A stretch of DNA of 64,000 nucleotides from Anaerorhabdus sp036636695 (GTDB taxonomy: Bacteria > Bacillota_I > Bacilli_A > Erysipelotrichales > Erysipelotrichaceae). The position numbers were made by a program, and so were the translations under genes. The notes beneath the pieces were generated by a model. It saw only the letters and a list, made by a program, of their open reading frames with translations, was not told the origin of the DNA and did no database searches. Within the stretch, counting starts at the first letter, position 1; every line of letters begins with the position of its first letter. Below, in pieces: positions 18,025 through 26,812 of the stretch. Location: assembly GCF_036636695.1 (NCBI RefSeq), contig NZ_JAVWNW010000005.1; one strand, given 5' to 3'.

Positions 18025-20254
18025 AAAATTAGCTAATGTATTTACAGTTCTTATATTTATATTTTTTTGCATGGTTTTATTCTCACAGAAAATGATTATA
18101 GAAAACTTTGACAAGGATTTAAATGTTGTTATTACTTTATTATCTTTGCTTTTAATGCTTGCAAATATAAAAGGAAAATTTTTCAAATCTGCTAGTTTTA
18201 ATTTATTTATTTATTTAACGATTTGTTTTCAAATTTTACTGATGATTTTAAGTTTTTTTGAATTTAATGATAAAATAAATGATTTTTATACTAGTATGAC
18301 GATTATTTTCTTAATAGAAATATACGTTTACTTAATAAAAATACTATATATTAATCAAGTGTTTAATGATGTAAATTTAATTGAATCAAGGGTTAAAAAA
18401 AATTTGAGAAAAATTAAGAATGAGAAATCTGACGAAAAAAGAATAGCTTTACTCAATGATTCTTTAAAAAAAATGCTTAAATGGACAAGAGATAATCAAA
18501 ATATTGAAAAAATTACTAATACTGATTTGGAAGTAATATTCTCGATTTTGAATAAAATAATTGATGAATATTTAAAAAATTTAGTATCATTCAGTACAGA
18601 AGTTGATAGTTTAGATATTGAGGGCGAGTTAGCACTTTTCTATTTAAAATTTAGAAAAAATAGGAATTTGAAAAAATCTTTTTTGGAGTTGATTCTTAAA
18701 ATAATAAGAGTTGAATTAATACATGGCAACAATAAATTAAGCGAAAAATATATAACCTTTTATTGCAACTCGTTGTTATCATTACAAAAGAGAGAAGTGG
18801 ATGATTCTGTAGATACTATGATTTTCATATGTTATTCGAATTTTATTAAAGATAATTTTGATGAATTAGATGACATATCAATTGGCATGTTAAGACATGG
18901 ATTATTTAATATGTTAACAGAACTTGTTATATTTGATTATGATTTAGATAAAAATGTATACTCCAGTTTTTTTAAAAGTTATTTAGATGGAATGGATTGC
19001 ATTAATAGAAAATGCAAATCTACATATTCAGAAGAAGAATTACTCAAAATAATTATGTTAATGGTAAAAAAATTAGAAAAAAAAGAATTCGAGTTCTTTC
19101 AAAGTTATATTCTTACTAGATTGATTGAATCTTCTGAAAATTCAAGTCTACAGTATAAAACATTAGATGATATAAAAGAGATATATATTCATAATTTCAA
19201 AAATGATAATTTAGTAAGCTGGATTGCTTCTAGTCTTGCGGATAAGCTTTCAAAAGATGATGAAAACAAGGAAAAAATTATTTCAGATATTGTTTATATT
19301 TCGCGCTACGTACCTATGGATTTAAAATATAGTTTGAATTTATCACAGTTTTATATTAAACTTTCTGAGCTGGAGGAAAAAGAAATTGATGAGTTTTTCG
19401 AAGAAAAAGCTAGACCAATTTTTTCAGATAAAGATAATTTCAAATATTTTCTATTAACGTTCGATGACTTTATTGAAGCTAATTTAGATAAAAGTTTAGT
19501 CATATTTAAACATTTAATTGAGAATGCTCCAATAGAAGTATTGGTTGATAACTCAGCTGTGATTATGACAAATGTTGAATCACTAACAAAAGAGATTTTA
19601 GTTAAGCATGTAAATGAAAACAAGAAAATAAGTGAAAAAATTGCTATATTATTTGAAATATTAAGAGATTTCTATAATTTTGTGGATTTCAATGAAAAAT
19701 CTATACGATATATTACTGAATTCTTATACAGAAATTCTAAGAACAAAAATTTAGAACTTGAATGTTATTCAATGCTAAAAAAAATTGGTATCAGTTCTCT
19801 AGAAGCTTTCCAACCAGCAGCAGCAAGAATAGTTTCCAACTACTTAGGGTGGTATTTATATAACTTAATAGAAGAAGAAATTGGCAATTGTATTATTCAA
19901 AAAACATTAAATGTTATGAAATTTTGTTTTAAATATTTTTCTTTATCTTGTGATTTTATGGATGAAAATACTTCTATATTTATTGGTACAATTTTTGTTG
20001 TTAATCTCACTAATTACGAGTTTATTACAACTTATAAAAAAATTAAGAAGCAGACAAAATTAGATAGATTAGTTTTATCATGTATAGAAGATTTGAATGA
20101 TCATGGAAAAGAAATATTGAATAAATCATTTCGAATTAGAAAAGAATCTATTGGAACTTATTTTGAAAAAGAAAACATCAATGAAAGTGATTTAGCTATT
20201 TTATGTAATAATACAAAGAAAAAGTATTTGAAAACAAATAGTAAACAAAATTAG
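18014..20254 (+). CDS. Large membrane protein with helical cytoplasmic region, unknown function
   Basis: A 746-residue protein. Four hydrophobic segments lie in the first 115 residues (about 9-25, 37-52, 62-82, 95-113). The remaining 630 residues are charged, leucine/isoleucine-rich and probably all-helical, rich in Lys, Glu, Asp and Asn and with no recognisable catalytic motif. The pattern suggests helical-repeat or coiled segments hung from the membrane. It starts inside the end of the nuclease-helicase gene (11-base overlap), so the two are made from one transcript and probably act together. It is markedly A+T-rich, with many ATA and AAA codons, compared with the flanking metabolic genes, which fits recent acquisition. 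I do not recognise the family. Confidence 0.75.
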   Translation: MKNRKLANVFTVLIFIFFCMVLFSQKMIIENFDKDLNVVITLLSLLLMLANIKGKFFKSASFNLFIYLTICFQILLMILSFFEFNDKINDFYTSMTIIFLIEIYVYLIKILYINQVFNDVNLIESRVKKNLRKIKNEKSDEKRIALLNDSLKKMLKWTRDNQNIEKITNTDLEVIFSILNKIIDEYLKNLVSFSTEVDSLDIEGELALFYLKFRKNRNLKKSFLELILKIIRVELIHGNNKLSEKYITFYCNSLLSLQKREVDDSVDTMIFICYSNFIKDNFDELDDISIGMLRHGLFNMLTELVIFDYDLDKNVYSSFFKSYLDGMDCINRKCKSTYSEEELLKIIMLMVKKLEKKEFEFFQSYILTRLIESSENSSLQYKTLDDIKEIYIHNFKNDNLVSWIASSLADKLSKDDENKEKIISDIVYISRYVPMDLKYSLNLSQFYIKLSELEEKEIDEFFEEKARPIFSDKDNFKYFLLTFDDFIEANLDKSLVIFKHLIENAPIEVLVDNSAVIMTNVESLTKEILVKHVNENKKISEKIAILFEILRDFYNFVDFNEKSIRYITEFLYRNSKNKNLELECYSMLKKIGISSLEAFQPAAARIVSNYLGWYLYNLIEEEIGNCIIQKTLNVMKFCFKYFSLSCDFMDENTSIFIGTIFVVNLTNYEFITTYKKIKKQTKLDRLVLSCIEDLNDHGKEILNKSFRIRKESIGTYFEKENINESDLAILCNNTKKKYLKTNSKQN

Positions 20255-20337
20255 ATCAATGAGTTTATTACAATTAATGATTTATGAGAAAAGTAGTATT
20301 AGTAAAATGAGTCAATCATCTATTTATATATAAAATT

Positions 20338-20727
20338 TCAGTAATATGTTATTGTAGTCTATTTTTTTTGGCGCTAGAAGTAGATGGTTATAAATATCAT
20401 AAAGAAGGTACCTAGCAGCGTAAAAGAGATGAAATGAAAGATTGAATTTTTAAATACTATAATTTAAAAAATGTACGATTCTTAACAAATGATGAACTAA
20501 ATGAAAATGTATTAACATGGGTTCTAAAAAATGTTTTTAATTATAATAGTATAAGTGAAAAGTATATTCTAGATGATAGAGAAAAGAAAGAAATTACAGA
20601 ACTACTTGAAAATACAATAAAAGAAGCATTGAACGATGAAAAAACAAAAGCTAAAGAAAAAAAGTTTAAGATATTAGATGCAAAGAATAGAGTAGAAAAA
20701 CAAAAAGAGTTGAAAAAAAATAGTTAA
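20338..20727 (+). pseudogene. Decayed 3' end of a nuclease/helicase gene
   Basis: In one frame the sequence reads LALEVDGYKYHKEGT, a stop (TAG, 20413), QRKRDEMKD, a stop (TGA, 20443), IFKYYNLKNVRFLTNDELNE and then an open, Lys/Glu-rich tail to TAA at 20725. The EVDGYKYHKEG...RDEMKD pattern is the C-terminal nuclease-type domain of DUF2726/MTES_1575-like proteins, commonly attached to large superfamily-1 helicases. No start codon or upstream body remains. Two nonsense codons in an otherwise conserved frame show a dead remnant, left in the same accessory island as the nuclease-DUF2075 gene. Confidence 0.75.
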
Positions 20728-20745
20728 GAATATTTTATGAAAGCC

Positions 20746-20796
20746 TTTACAAAAAGTAAATCTTAGTTTAATATATGTTTATGAAACGGGTTTCAT
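20746..20796 (+). promoter_or_regulatory. rbs promoter with LacI-type operator
   Basis: -35 TTTACA (20746-20751), 17-base spacer, -10 TAATAT (20769-20774). The palindrome ATGAAAC-GG-GTTTCAT (20781-20796) lies right after it over the expected transcript start, the position of a blocking operator. The adjacent RbsR is the likely binder. It does not fit the cre consensus at its centre. Confidence 0.82.
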
Positions 20797-20805
20797 GGTG
20801 ATGAT

Positions 20806-21789
20806 ATGGGAGATAAGAAGAACTATAGTATTAAAGAAATAGCTAGAATTGCGGATGTATCTCCAGCTACAGTATCACGGGTTATGAATAAAACAACATA
20901 TGTTGATGATGATAAGAAGTCACGTGTGTTGGCTGCGATTGAACAAACTAGTTATGTCCCAAATAAAGTAGCACGATCATTATTTAAGAAATCTTCTAAT
21001 ATTATTGGATTTATTGTTCCTAATAGTGCCAATCCATTCTTTACAGAAATTGGACGATATATGGAACAAGTAGCATTTGAACGAGGGTATCATGTCATTT
21101 TCTGTAATAGTAGTGACGATTTGGACAAAGAAAATGAGTATGCTCGTAATCTTATTTCAATGAACACAGATGGTATTGTATTAATTACCAATAACACAAA
21201 AGCAAGGCAAGAAATTACAGTTCCAGTAATTACAATCGACCGTGAGTTTGAATATGAAAATGATTTTCTATCAGTATCAAGTGATCACTATTTAGGTGGA
21301 AAACTTGCGGTAGAGCATTTATATCAAAAAGGTTGTCGTAGGATTGCGTATGTTGGTGGTATTGATCGATTATCGAGTGCAGCGTTGAGACATCGTGCAT
21401 ATATGGATTTCTGTAAAGAACATGGTTTAGAGAATATTACCATTGATTGTCAATTTGATTTCAATGATGGCTTAGAAAAAACAGAATATTTATTAGAGCA
21501 TTATTCTGAAATTGATGGAATTATTGCCGCGAATGATATAGTTGCGTTAGCGGTTTATAAAGTATTACGTCGGCATGAAATTGATGTTCCAAAACAAGTA
21601 AAACTTATTGGCTATGATAACATTCGTGAAAGTAGTAGAGTGACACCTGCATTAACAACAATTGCTCAACCAATTCAAGAGATTGCGGAAATCACTGCAA
21701 ATAACATTATTGATATAATTGAAGGAAAAGAAATTGAATTTCGAAAAGTTGTATTATCAGTCAAATTAATAGAGAGAAAAACTACATAG
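20806..21789 (+). CDS. rbsR: LacI-family ribose operon repressor
   Basis: A 327-residue repressor with an N-terminal LacI helix-turn-helix (SIKEIARIADVSPATVSRVMN, about residues 7-27) and a periplasmic-binding-protein-like effector domain (IIGFIVPNSANPFFTEIG; IDGIIAANDIVALAVYKVL; LIGYDN). It is the first gene of the ribose operon, downstream of a palindromic operator it probably binds; ribose should release it. The next gene, rbsK, begins 9 bases after its stop, so the repressor is itself under its own control. Confidence 0.92.
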   Translation: MGDKKNYSIKEIARIADVSPATVSRVMNKTTYVDDDKKSRVLAAIEQTSYVPNKVARSLFKKSSNIIGFIVPNSANPFFTEIGRYMEQVAFERGYHVIFCNSSDDLDKENEYARNLISMNTDGIVLITNNTKARQEITVPVITIDREFEYENDFLSVSSDHYLGGKLAVEHLYQKGCRRIAYVGGIDRLSSAALRHRAYMDFCKEHGLENITIDCQFDFNDGLEKTEYLLEHYSEIDGIIAANDIVALAVYKVLRRHEIDVPKQVKLIGYDNIRESSRVTPALTTIAQPIQEIAEITANNIIDIIEGKEIEFRKVVLSVKLIERKTT

Positions 21790-21798
21790 GGGGTAATT

Positions 21799-22686
21799 AT
21801 GATGAAAATTGGTGTTGTTGGAAGTATAAATATGGACTTAGTTGTGGTAACAGATCGTATTCCTCATAAAGGCGAAACATTGATTGGTAATGAACTTCAA
21901 TATAATGCTGGAGGAAAAGGCTCTAATCAAGCTGTTGCGATTGCTCGTTTAGGTGGCGATGTTGTCATGTTTGGGAAAGTAGGCAACGACGATAATGGTA
22001 GAAAACTTACGACCATGATGAAAGAAAATGGTGTAAACACTGATTTCATTAAAATTGAAGAAAATGCGAATACTGGACTTGCAGTTATTACAGTAGGGGA
22101 AGGAGATAACACAATTGTAGTTCTCCCTGGTGCAAATAGTGCAGTAGATATTGATTATATTGAGAGTATAAAAAAAGAGTTATTAACTTGTGGACTTGTG
22201 GTACTACAACATGAGATACCGCTTGAAACGAATGAATATATTATTCGATTATGCAAAGAAAATGGAATTAAAACATTACTAAATCCGGCGCCAGCTGCAA
22301 CTGTAAGTGAAGAAATTATAGACTTAGTTGATTTCCTTACACCAAATGAACACGAAGCAGTATTGTTATTTGAAAATGAAGACGTTGAACAAATAATGAT
22401 GAAATATCCTGAAAAATTAATTGTGACTCAAGGAGAAAAAGGAATTTCTCTAGCAGTTAGCGAGGAAGAAATTGTCACAGTTCCTTCACGCAAGTCTAAG
22501 GTATTAGATACAACAGGAGCAGGGGATACATTTAATGGCGCTTTTGTATATGCCTATACAAGTGGAATGCCACTAAAAGAAGCTTTACGTTTTGCGAATG
22601 TGGCAGCTGGATTATCAACTGAAAAAGCCGGCGCACAAAATGGAATGCCAACCAAAGAAATGGTATTGAAAGAATTAGGAGACTAA
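21799..22686 (+). CDS. rbsK: Ribokinase
   Basis: ATP-dependent phosphorylation of ribose to ribose-5-phosphate. A 295-residue PfkB-family protein: GSINMDLVV near the start, the substrate motif NAGGKGSNQAVAIARLGG (about 39-56), and the C-terminal anion hole/catalytic-base motif DTTGAGDTFNGAF (catalytic Asp in GAGD). The ribosome site is GGGGGT; a second ATG three bases on is an alternative start. It sits between the repressor and the pyranase gene of the ribose operon. Confidence 0.95.
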   Translation: MMKIGVVGSINMDLVVVTDRIPHKGETLIGNELQYNAGGKGSNQAVAIARLGGDVVMFGKVGNDDNGRKLTTMMKENGVNTDFIKIEENANTGLAVITVGEGDNTIVVLPGANSAVDIDYIESIKKELLTCGLVVLQHEIPLETNEYIIRLCKENGIKTLLNPAPAATVSEEIIDLVDFLTPNEHEAVLLFENEDVEQIMMKYPEKLIVTQGEKGISLAVSEEEIVTVPSRKSKVLDTTGAGDTFNGAFVYAYTSGMPLKEALRFANVAAGLSTEKAGAQNGMPTKEMVLKELGD

Positions 22687-22690
22687 TAAA

Positions 22691-23086
22691 GTGAAAAAAA
22701 ACGGAATATTAAATAGTGAGATCTCAAAGGTACTATCAGATATGGGGCACACAGATTATATCTGTATTGGTGATTGTGGTTTACCCGTTCCTGAAGGTGT
22801 AAAGAAGATAGATTTAGCACTAAAAATAGGAACACCTTCATTTATTGAAGTTTTAGAAGAAATAAAAAAAGACATGGTTATTGAAAAAATAATACTAGCA
22901 GATGAAATAAAAGAAAAAAATAAAACAATGTTAACTAATATTTCGTTAATTTTGCCTACTCAAGAAACCGATTTCATGAGTCATGAAGATTTCAAAAAAA
23001 TGCTTAAAAATGCAAAAGCAGTAATTCGTACAGGAGAAGCTACACCATATTCAAACATAATTTTAATATCAGGAGTAAGTTTCTAA
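22691..23086 (+). CDS. rbsD: D-ribose pyranase
   Basis: It interconverts beta-pyranose and beta-furanose forms of ribose, feeding the furanose to ribokinase. The 131 residues include the catalytic His20 in SDMGHTD and GDCGLPVP (Asp28), and the C-terminal TGEATPYSNIIL segment typical of RbsD. It starts with GTG four bases after the rbsK stop. The usual rbsD-A-C-B order follows. Confidence 0.93.
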   Translation: MKKNGILNSEISKVLSDMGHTDYICIGDCGLPVPEGVKKIDLALKIGTPSFIEVLEEIKKDMVIEKIILADEIKEKNKTMLTNISLILPTQETDFMSHEDFKKMLKNAKAVIRTGEATPYSNIILISGVSF

Positions 23087-23108
23087 AACATGAAAAGGGG
23101 TGATTTCA

Positions 23109-24596
23109 TTGAAGGTTGAAATGAGAGGAATAGATAAAACATTTGGTAAAGCCCAAGTTCTTAAAAATGCCTGTTTTAAATTAGAGGATGGAGAAATCCA
23201 TGCATTGATGGGTGAAAATGGGGCAGGTAAATCTACACTGATGAAGATACTTACAGGTGTCTATACAAAAGATGCAGGTGAGGTTTTGGTTGATAATCAA
23301 ATGGTTGATTATAAACATCCAAAAGAAGCAGAAGAAGCTGGTATTGTATTCATTCATCAAGAATTGAATGTCATTCCAGATTTAACAGTAGAAGAGAATA
23401 TGTTCCTAGGAAAAGAAATTGTAAAACATGGGGTTGTCAATAAAAGAGCAATGAAGCAAAAATCACGAACGGTACTTAACCAACTTGGTGTCGATATAGA
23501 ACCAACTGAAGTTTTGGGAAAGCTATCAGTGGGTAAACAACAAATGGTAGAAATCGCAAAAGCTCTTATGGTAGATGCGAAAGTACTTATTATGGATGAG
23601 CCAACAGCAGCACTTACATTAAACGAAACTGAGAAACTCTTTGATGTTATTCGTACATTGAAAAAAAATGGTGTATCTATCGTTTATATTTCTCATCGTA
23701 TGGAAGAAATATTTGAGTTATGTGATCAAATAACAATTTTAAGAGATGGTGAATATGTTGGTGATAAAAAAATAGCTGAGACAAGTATGAATGAGATTGT
23801 GAAAATGATGATTGGTAGAGAAATTGGTGATCGTTTTCCTAAGATTGATAAAGAACTTGGTGACACTGTATTAGCGGTGGAAAACTTAAATAAAAAAGAT
23901 TTGATTAAGAATGTTTCATTCTCAGTACATGCAGGTGAAATATTAGGTGTCTCTGGACTCATGGGTGCAGGTCGTACTGAGATTATGCATGCTATATTTG
24001 GAAATCTTAAATTAGATAACGGTACTATTTACTTAGAAGGTAAAAAAGTGAATATTAAAAATCCACTTCAAGCAAAGAAATTAGGAATAGGGTTTATTAC
24101 TGAAGATAGAAAAACAGAAGGTTTAATGTTACCTTTCTCTATTCGTGAAAATATTGCAATTGCGAATTTAGAGGCACTGTCTAATCCATTAGGAGTTATC
24201 TACGCAGGAAAAGAAAAAGCGATGTGCGAAGCAGAATCTAAAAACTTTAGGGTGCGTAGTACTGGTATTGAACAAGCAGTGGGCTCATTGTCAGGCGGTA
24301 ATCAACAAAAAGTTGTTTTCGCAAAGTGGGTTGCGACAAAACCAAAACTATTAATTTTAGATGAACCTACAAGAGGTGTCGATATTGGCGCTAAAAAAGA
24401 GATATACATGATTATGAATGAACTTACCAAACAGGGTGTTGCGATTATCATGGTCTCTTCTGAACTTCCTGAAATTATTGGCATGAGTGATCGTGTACTC
24501 GTTATTCATGAAGGTGAAGCAGCAGGAATACTTAGTAAAGAACAAGCAACAGAAGAAAATATTATGACTCTTGCAACAGGGGGTAAATTGTCATGA
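23109..24596 (+). CDS. rbsA: Ribose ABC transporter ATP-binding protein
   Basis: Two fused ABC domains, about 495 residues. The first has a full Walker A GENGAGKST, signature LSVGKQQM and Walker B VLIMDEPTAAL. The second has the usual degenerate Walker A GLMGAGRTE with signature LSGGNQQK and LLILDEPTRGVD. This two-domain form is that of carbohydrate-type (CUT2) importers. The start is taken as TTG at 23109, 6 bases after GGGGTGAT; a GTG at 23100 overlaps that ribosome site and an ATG at 23121 is another option. It overlaps rbsC by 4 bases. Confidence 0.93.
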   Translation: MKVEMRGIDKTFGKAQVLKNACFKLEDGEIHALMGENGAGKSTLMKILTGVYTKDAGEVLVDNQMVDYKHPKEAEEAGIVFIHQELNVIPDLTVEENMFLGKEIVKHGVVNKRAMKQKSRTVLNQLGVDIEPTEVLGKLSVGKQQMVEIAKALMVDAKVLIMDEPTAALTLNETEKLFDVIRTLKKNGVSIVYISHRMEEIFELCDQITILRDGEYVGDKKIAETSMNEIVKMMIGREIGDRFPKIDKELGDTVLAVENLNKKDLIKNVSFSVHAGEILGVSGLMGAGRTEIMHAIFGNLKLDNGTIYLEGKKVNIKNPLQAKKLGIGFITEDRKTEGLMLPFSIRENIAIANLEALSNPLGVIYAGKEKAMCEAESKNFRVRSTGIEQAVGSLSGGNQQKVVFAKWVATKPKLLILDEPTRGVDIGAKKEIYMIMNELTKQGVAIIMVSSELPEIIGMSDRVLVIHEGEAAGILSKEQATEENIMTLATGGKLS

Positions 24597-25540
24597 AACA
24601 ATTGAAAAAAATCAAATTTCAAGAATTTGGATCGTTAATTGCATTATTCTTATTAGTTATCGTTATTAGTTTTATTAGTAAAGATTTTAGAACAATTGAT
24701 AACTTCTTATCATTATTAAGACAGTCTTCAATCAATGGATTAATTGCATTTGGAATGACATTAGTTATTCTTACAGGTGGTATTGATTTATCGGTTGGAT
24801 CAGTCTTAGCCTTTACAGCAGCGATTGCTGCAAAGCTTATTGTATCAGGAGTATCTTCACCTATTGCCATGTTAATTGCATTAATTATAGGTGTTTTATT
24901 AGGATTACTTACAGGACTAATGATTACGAAAGGAAGATTACAACCCTTTATTGCAACATTGATTTCAATGACTGTGTTTAGAGGAGCAACAATGATTTTC
25001 TCTAAAGGTAAACCAATATCTGGTTTAGTTGGAAATGATGCTTTCAGTAACTCATTCTTAAGTTTCATTGGTAAAGGAAGTGTATTAGGAATTCCAACAC
25101 CAGTGTGGATACTCGTTATATCATTTATACTTGTCTACTTCCTTTTGCATAATACAACATTTGGTAGAAAAGTTTATTCAGTAGGGAGCAATGCTAAAGC
25201 TGCAGCACTTGCAGGTATTAATATTACAAAAACAAAGTTAATGGTTTATGCATTTTCGGGATTCTTCGCATCATTAGCAGGAATGATTCTATTATCAAGA
25301 CTAGGTTCAGCACAACCAACATTGGGTAGTGGTTATGAACTTGATGCCATTGCAGCTGTTGCACTGGGTGGTACTAGCTTGAGTGGTGGACGTGGAAAAA
25401 TATTTGGAACATTAATTGGTATTCTTATTATTGCAGTATTAAACAATGGATTAAATATCATTGGTGTTACATCGTATTATCAAGATGTAATAAAAGGAGC
25501 AGTTATTTTAATTGCAGTCTTATCCGATAAGGAAAGATAG
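24593..25540 (+). CDS. rbsC: Ribose ABC transporter permease
   Basis: A 315-residue permease of the CUT2/branched-chain-type family with eight to ten hydrophobic segments. Family marks: GMTLVILTGGIDLSVGSVLAF (about 57-77), GNAKAAALAGI-type loop (GSNAKAAALAGIN), and AVALGGTSLSGGRGKIFGT for ATPase coupling. It works as a dimer with RbsA and receives ribose from RbsB. Confidence 0.94.
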   Translation: MKQLKKIKFQEFGSLIALFLLVIVISFISKDFRTIDNFLSLLRQSSINGLIAFGMTLVILTGGIDLSVGSVLAFTAAIAAKLIVSGVSSPIAMLIALIIGVLLGLLTGLMITKGRLQPFIATLISMTVFRGATMIFSKGKPISGLVGNDAFSNSFLSFIGKGSVLGIPTPVWILVISFILVYFLLHNTTFGRKVYSVGSNAKAAALAGINITKTKLMVYAFSGFFASLAGMILLSRLGSAQPTLGSGYELDAIAAVALGGTSLSGGRGKIFGTLIGILIIAVLNNGLNIIGVTSYYQDVIKGAVILIAVLSDKER

Positions 25541-25573
25541 AAGCAATTCTAATAAGAAAAGGAGAAAGAAAAA

Positions 25574-26497
25574 ATGAAAAAAGTATTATCGTTTTTAGTA
25601 ACACTACTACTTGTAGTAGGACTAGCTGGATGTTCTACAGGAGAAACACCAGCAAAAACCGCAACACCTGCAACAGGTGGAAACACAGATCCAGCAAAGA
25701 TGGTTGTTGGACTATCCGTATCAACATTAAATAATCCATTCTTCGTGACATTAGTTGATGGCGCAAAAGCAAAAGCTGCTGAATTAGGTGTAGAACTTAT
25801 TGTTGTTGATGCTGGTGATGATTCAGCAAAACAAGTAAATGACATTGAAGACTTAATGTCAAAAAACATTCAAGTATTAATTGTTAATCCAGTAGACTCA
25901 AGTGCAGTTGCACCTGTTGTTGGAGATGCTATTGCAAAAGGAATTAAAACAGTTTCAGTTGACCGTGGAGTAGAAGGTCAAACAGTTGATGTTGCTATTG
26001 CATCTGATAATGTAAAAGGTGCTGAACTTGCAACTGAATATTTAGTTGAACTTGTAGGGCAAGGGGCTGAAGTAGCTGAATTAACAGGTATTGAAGGATC
26101 TTCAGCAGCAATCGATCGTGGAAAAGGATTCCATAATGTTGCAGATGCTAAATTAAATGTTGTTGCATCTCAAACTGCTAATTTCAATCGCGCAGAAGGA
26201 TTGAGCGTAATGGAAAATATTTTACAAGCAAATCCAAATATTCTAGGTGTATTTGCACATAATGATGAAATGGCATTAGGAGCTATTGAAGCTGTTAATG
26301 GTAAAGATATTGTTATTATTGGATTTGATGCAACAGATGATGCACTAGCTGCTATTAAAGCGGGAACAATGGCTGCTACAGTAGCACAAAAACCAGCACT
26401 TATGGGTGAAACAGCTGTTGATGCAGCAGTTAAACTTATTAAAGGTGAAACAGTGGATAGTGTTATTGGTGTTGAAGTTGAATTAGTTAAAGAATAA
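25574..26497 (+). CDS. rbsB: Ribose-binding lipoprotein
   Basis: The substrate-binding component of the ribose importer, 307 residues. The signal peptide ends in lipobox LAGC (Cys20), followed by a Thr/Pro/Ala-rich linker, then the binding domain beginning VVGLSVSTLNNPFFVTLVDGAKAKAAELG. GIEGSSAAIDRGKGF and AHNDEMALGAIEA are ribose-binding-family motifs. The ribosome site AAAAGGAGA is strong. It is last in the operon and followed by a terminator, the usual place for a highly expressed binding protein. Confidence 0.95.
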   Translation: MKKVLSFLVTLLLVVGLAGCSTGETPAKTATPATGGNTDPAKMVVGLSVSTLNNPFFVTLVDGAKAKAAELGVELIVVDAGDDSAKQVNDIEDLMSKNIQVLIVNPVDSSAVAPVVGDAIAKGIKTVSVDRGVEGQTVDVAIASDNVKGAELATEYLVELVGQGAEVAELTGIEGSSAAIDRGKGFHNVADAKLNVVASQTANFNRAEGLSVMENILQANPNILGVFAHNDEMALGAIEAVNGKDIVIIGFDATDDALAAIKAGTMAATVAQKPALMGETAVDAAVKLIKGETVDSVIGVEVELVKE

Positions 26498-26512
26498 AAT
26501 ATAATAATTTCG

Positions 26513-26540
26513 GCAATGTATCATTTGATACATTGCTTTT
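26513..26540 (+). terminator. Terminator of the rbs operon
   Basis: Perfect 11-base stem GCAATGTATCA/TGATACATTGC, minimal TT spacer, followed by TTTTAAT. Confidence 0.88.
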
Positions 26541-26576
26541 AATATGAGTAAACAAGGGATGACATGAATATCTAAT

Positions 26577-26641
26577 TAACAGTATATTCTGTTATATAAT
26601 AGACTTTATTTTATTGTGTAATGGTATGGATTTGATATAAT
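26577..26641 (+). promoter_or_regulatory. Promoter region of the nucleoside hydrolase unit
   Basis: An inverted repeat TAACAG-N6-CTGTTA (26577-26594) adjoins a perfect TATAAT at 26595-26600. A second promoter with -35 TTGTGT (26614-26619), 16-base spacer and -10 TATAAT (26636-26641) lies downstream. The repeat is a candidate operator; its regulator is unknown. Confidence 0.55.
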
Positions 26642-26666
26642 GAATTCAAAATAAGAGGTAATGATT

Positions 26667-26780
26667 ATGAATAGTTTTTTTCGTATATTATTGACAATAT
26701 TAAAGTGGACTATTTTTCTACCTGTATATTTATGTATTATACTAGTTGTAGGTATTTTTAAAGCAATATCATCGAATTAG
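26667..26780 (+). CDS. 37-residue hydrophobic membrane peptide
   Basis: A small open frame MNSFFRILLTILKWTIFLPV... ending FKAISSN. It has an AAGAGGT ribosome site 7 bases upstream and a promoter just before it. It is almost wholly one membrane helix (about residues 5-32) with two basic residues near the start and a Lys at the end. The nucleoside hydrolase starts 32 bases after its stop, so they share a transcript. It could be a real small membrane protein or a leader peptide; composition and ribosome site favour translation, but no family is recognised. Confidence 0.55.
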   Translation: MNSFFRILLTILKWTIFLPVYLCIILVVGIFKAISSN

Positions 26781-26812
26781 AAATGATGAGCATGTTATGT
26801 AGGAGAACAGAA

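Noticed and set aside
20781..20796. Catabolite (cre) site before rbsR.
   Set aside because: The centre lacks the CG at the required place; it fits a generic LacI-type operator, most simply for RbsR.
24619..25068. 149-residue minus-strand frame opposite rbsC.
   Set aside because: Antisense of membrane-protein codons; no start signal and no family.
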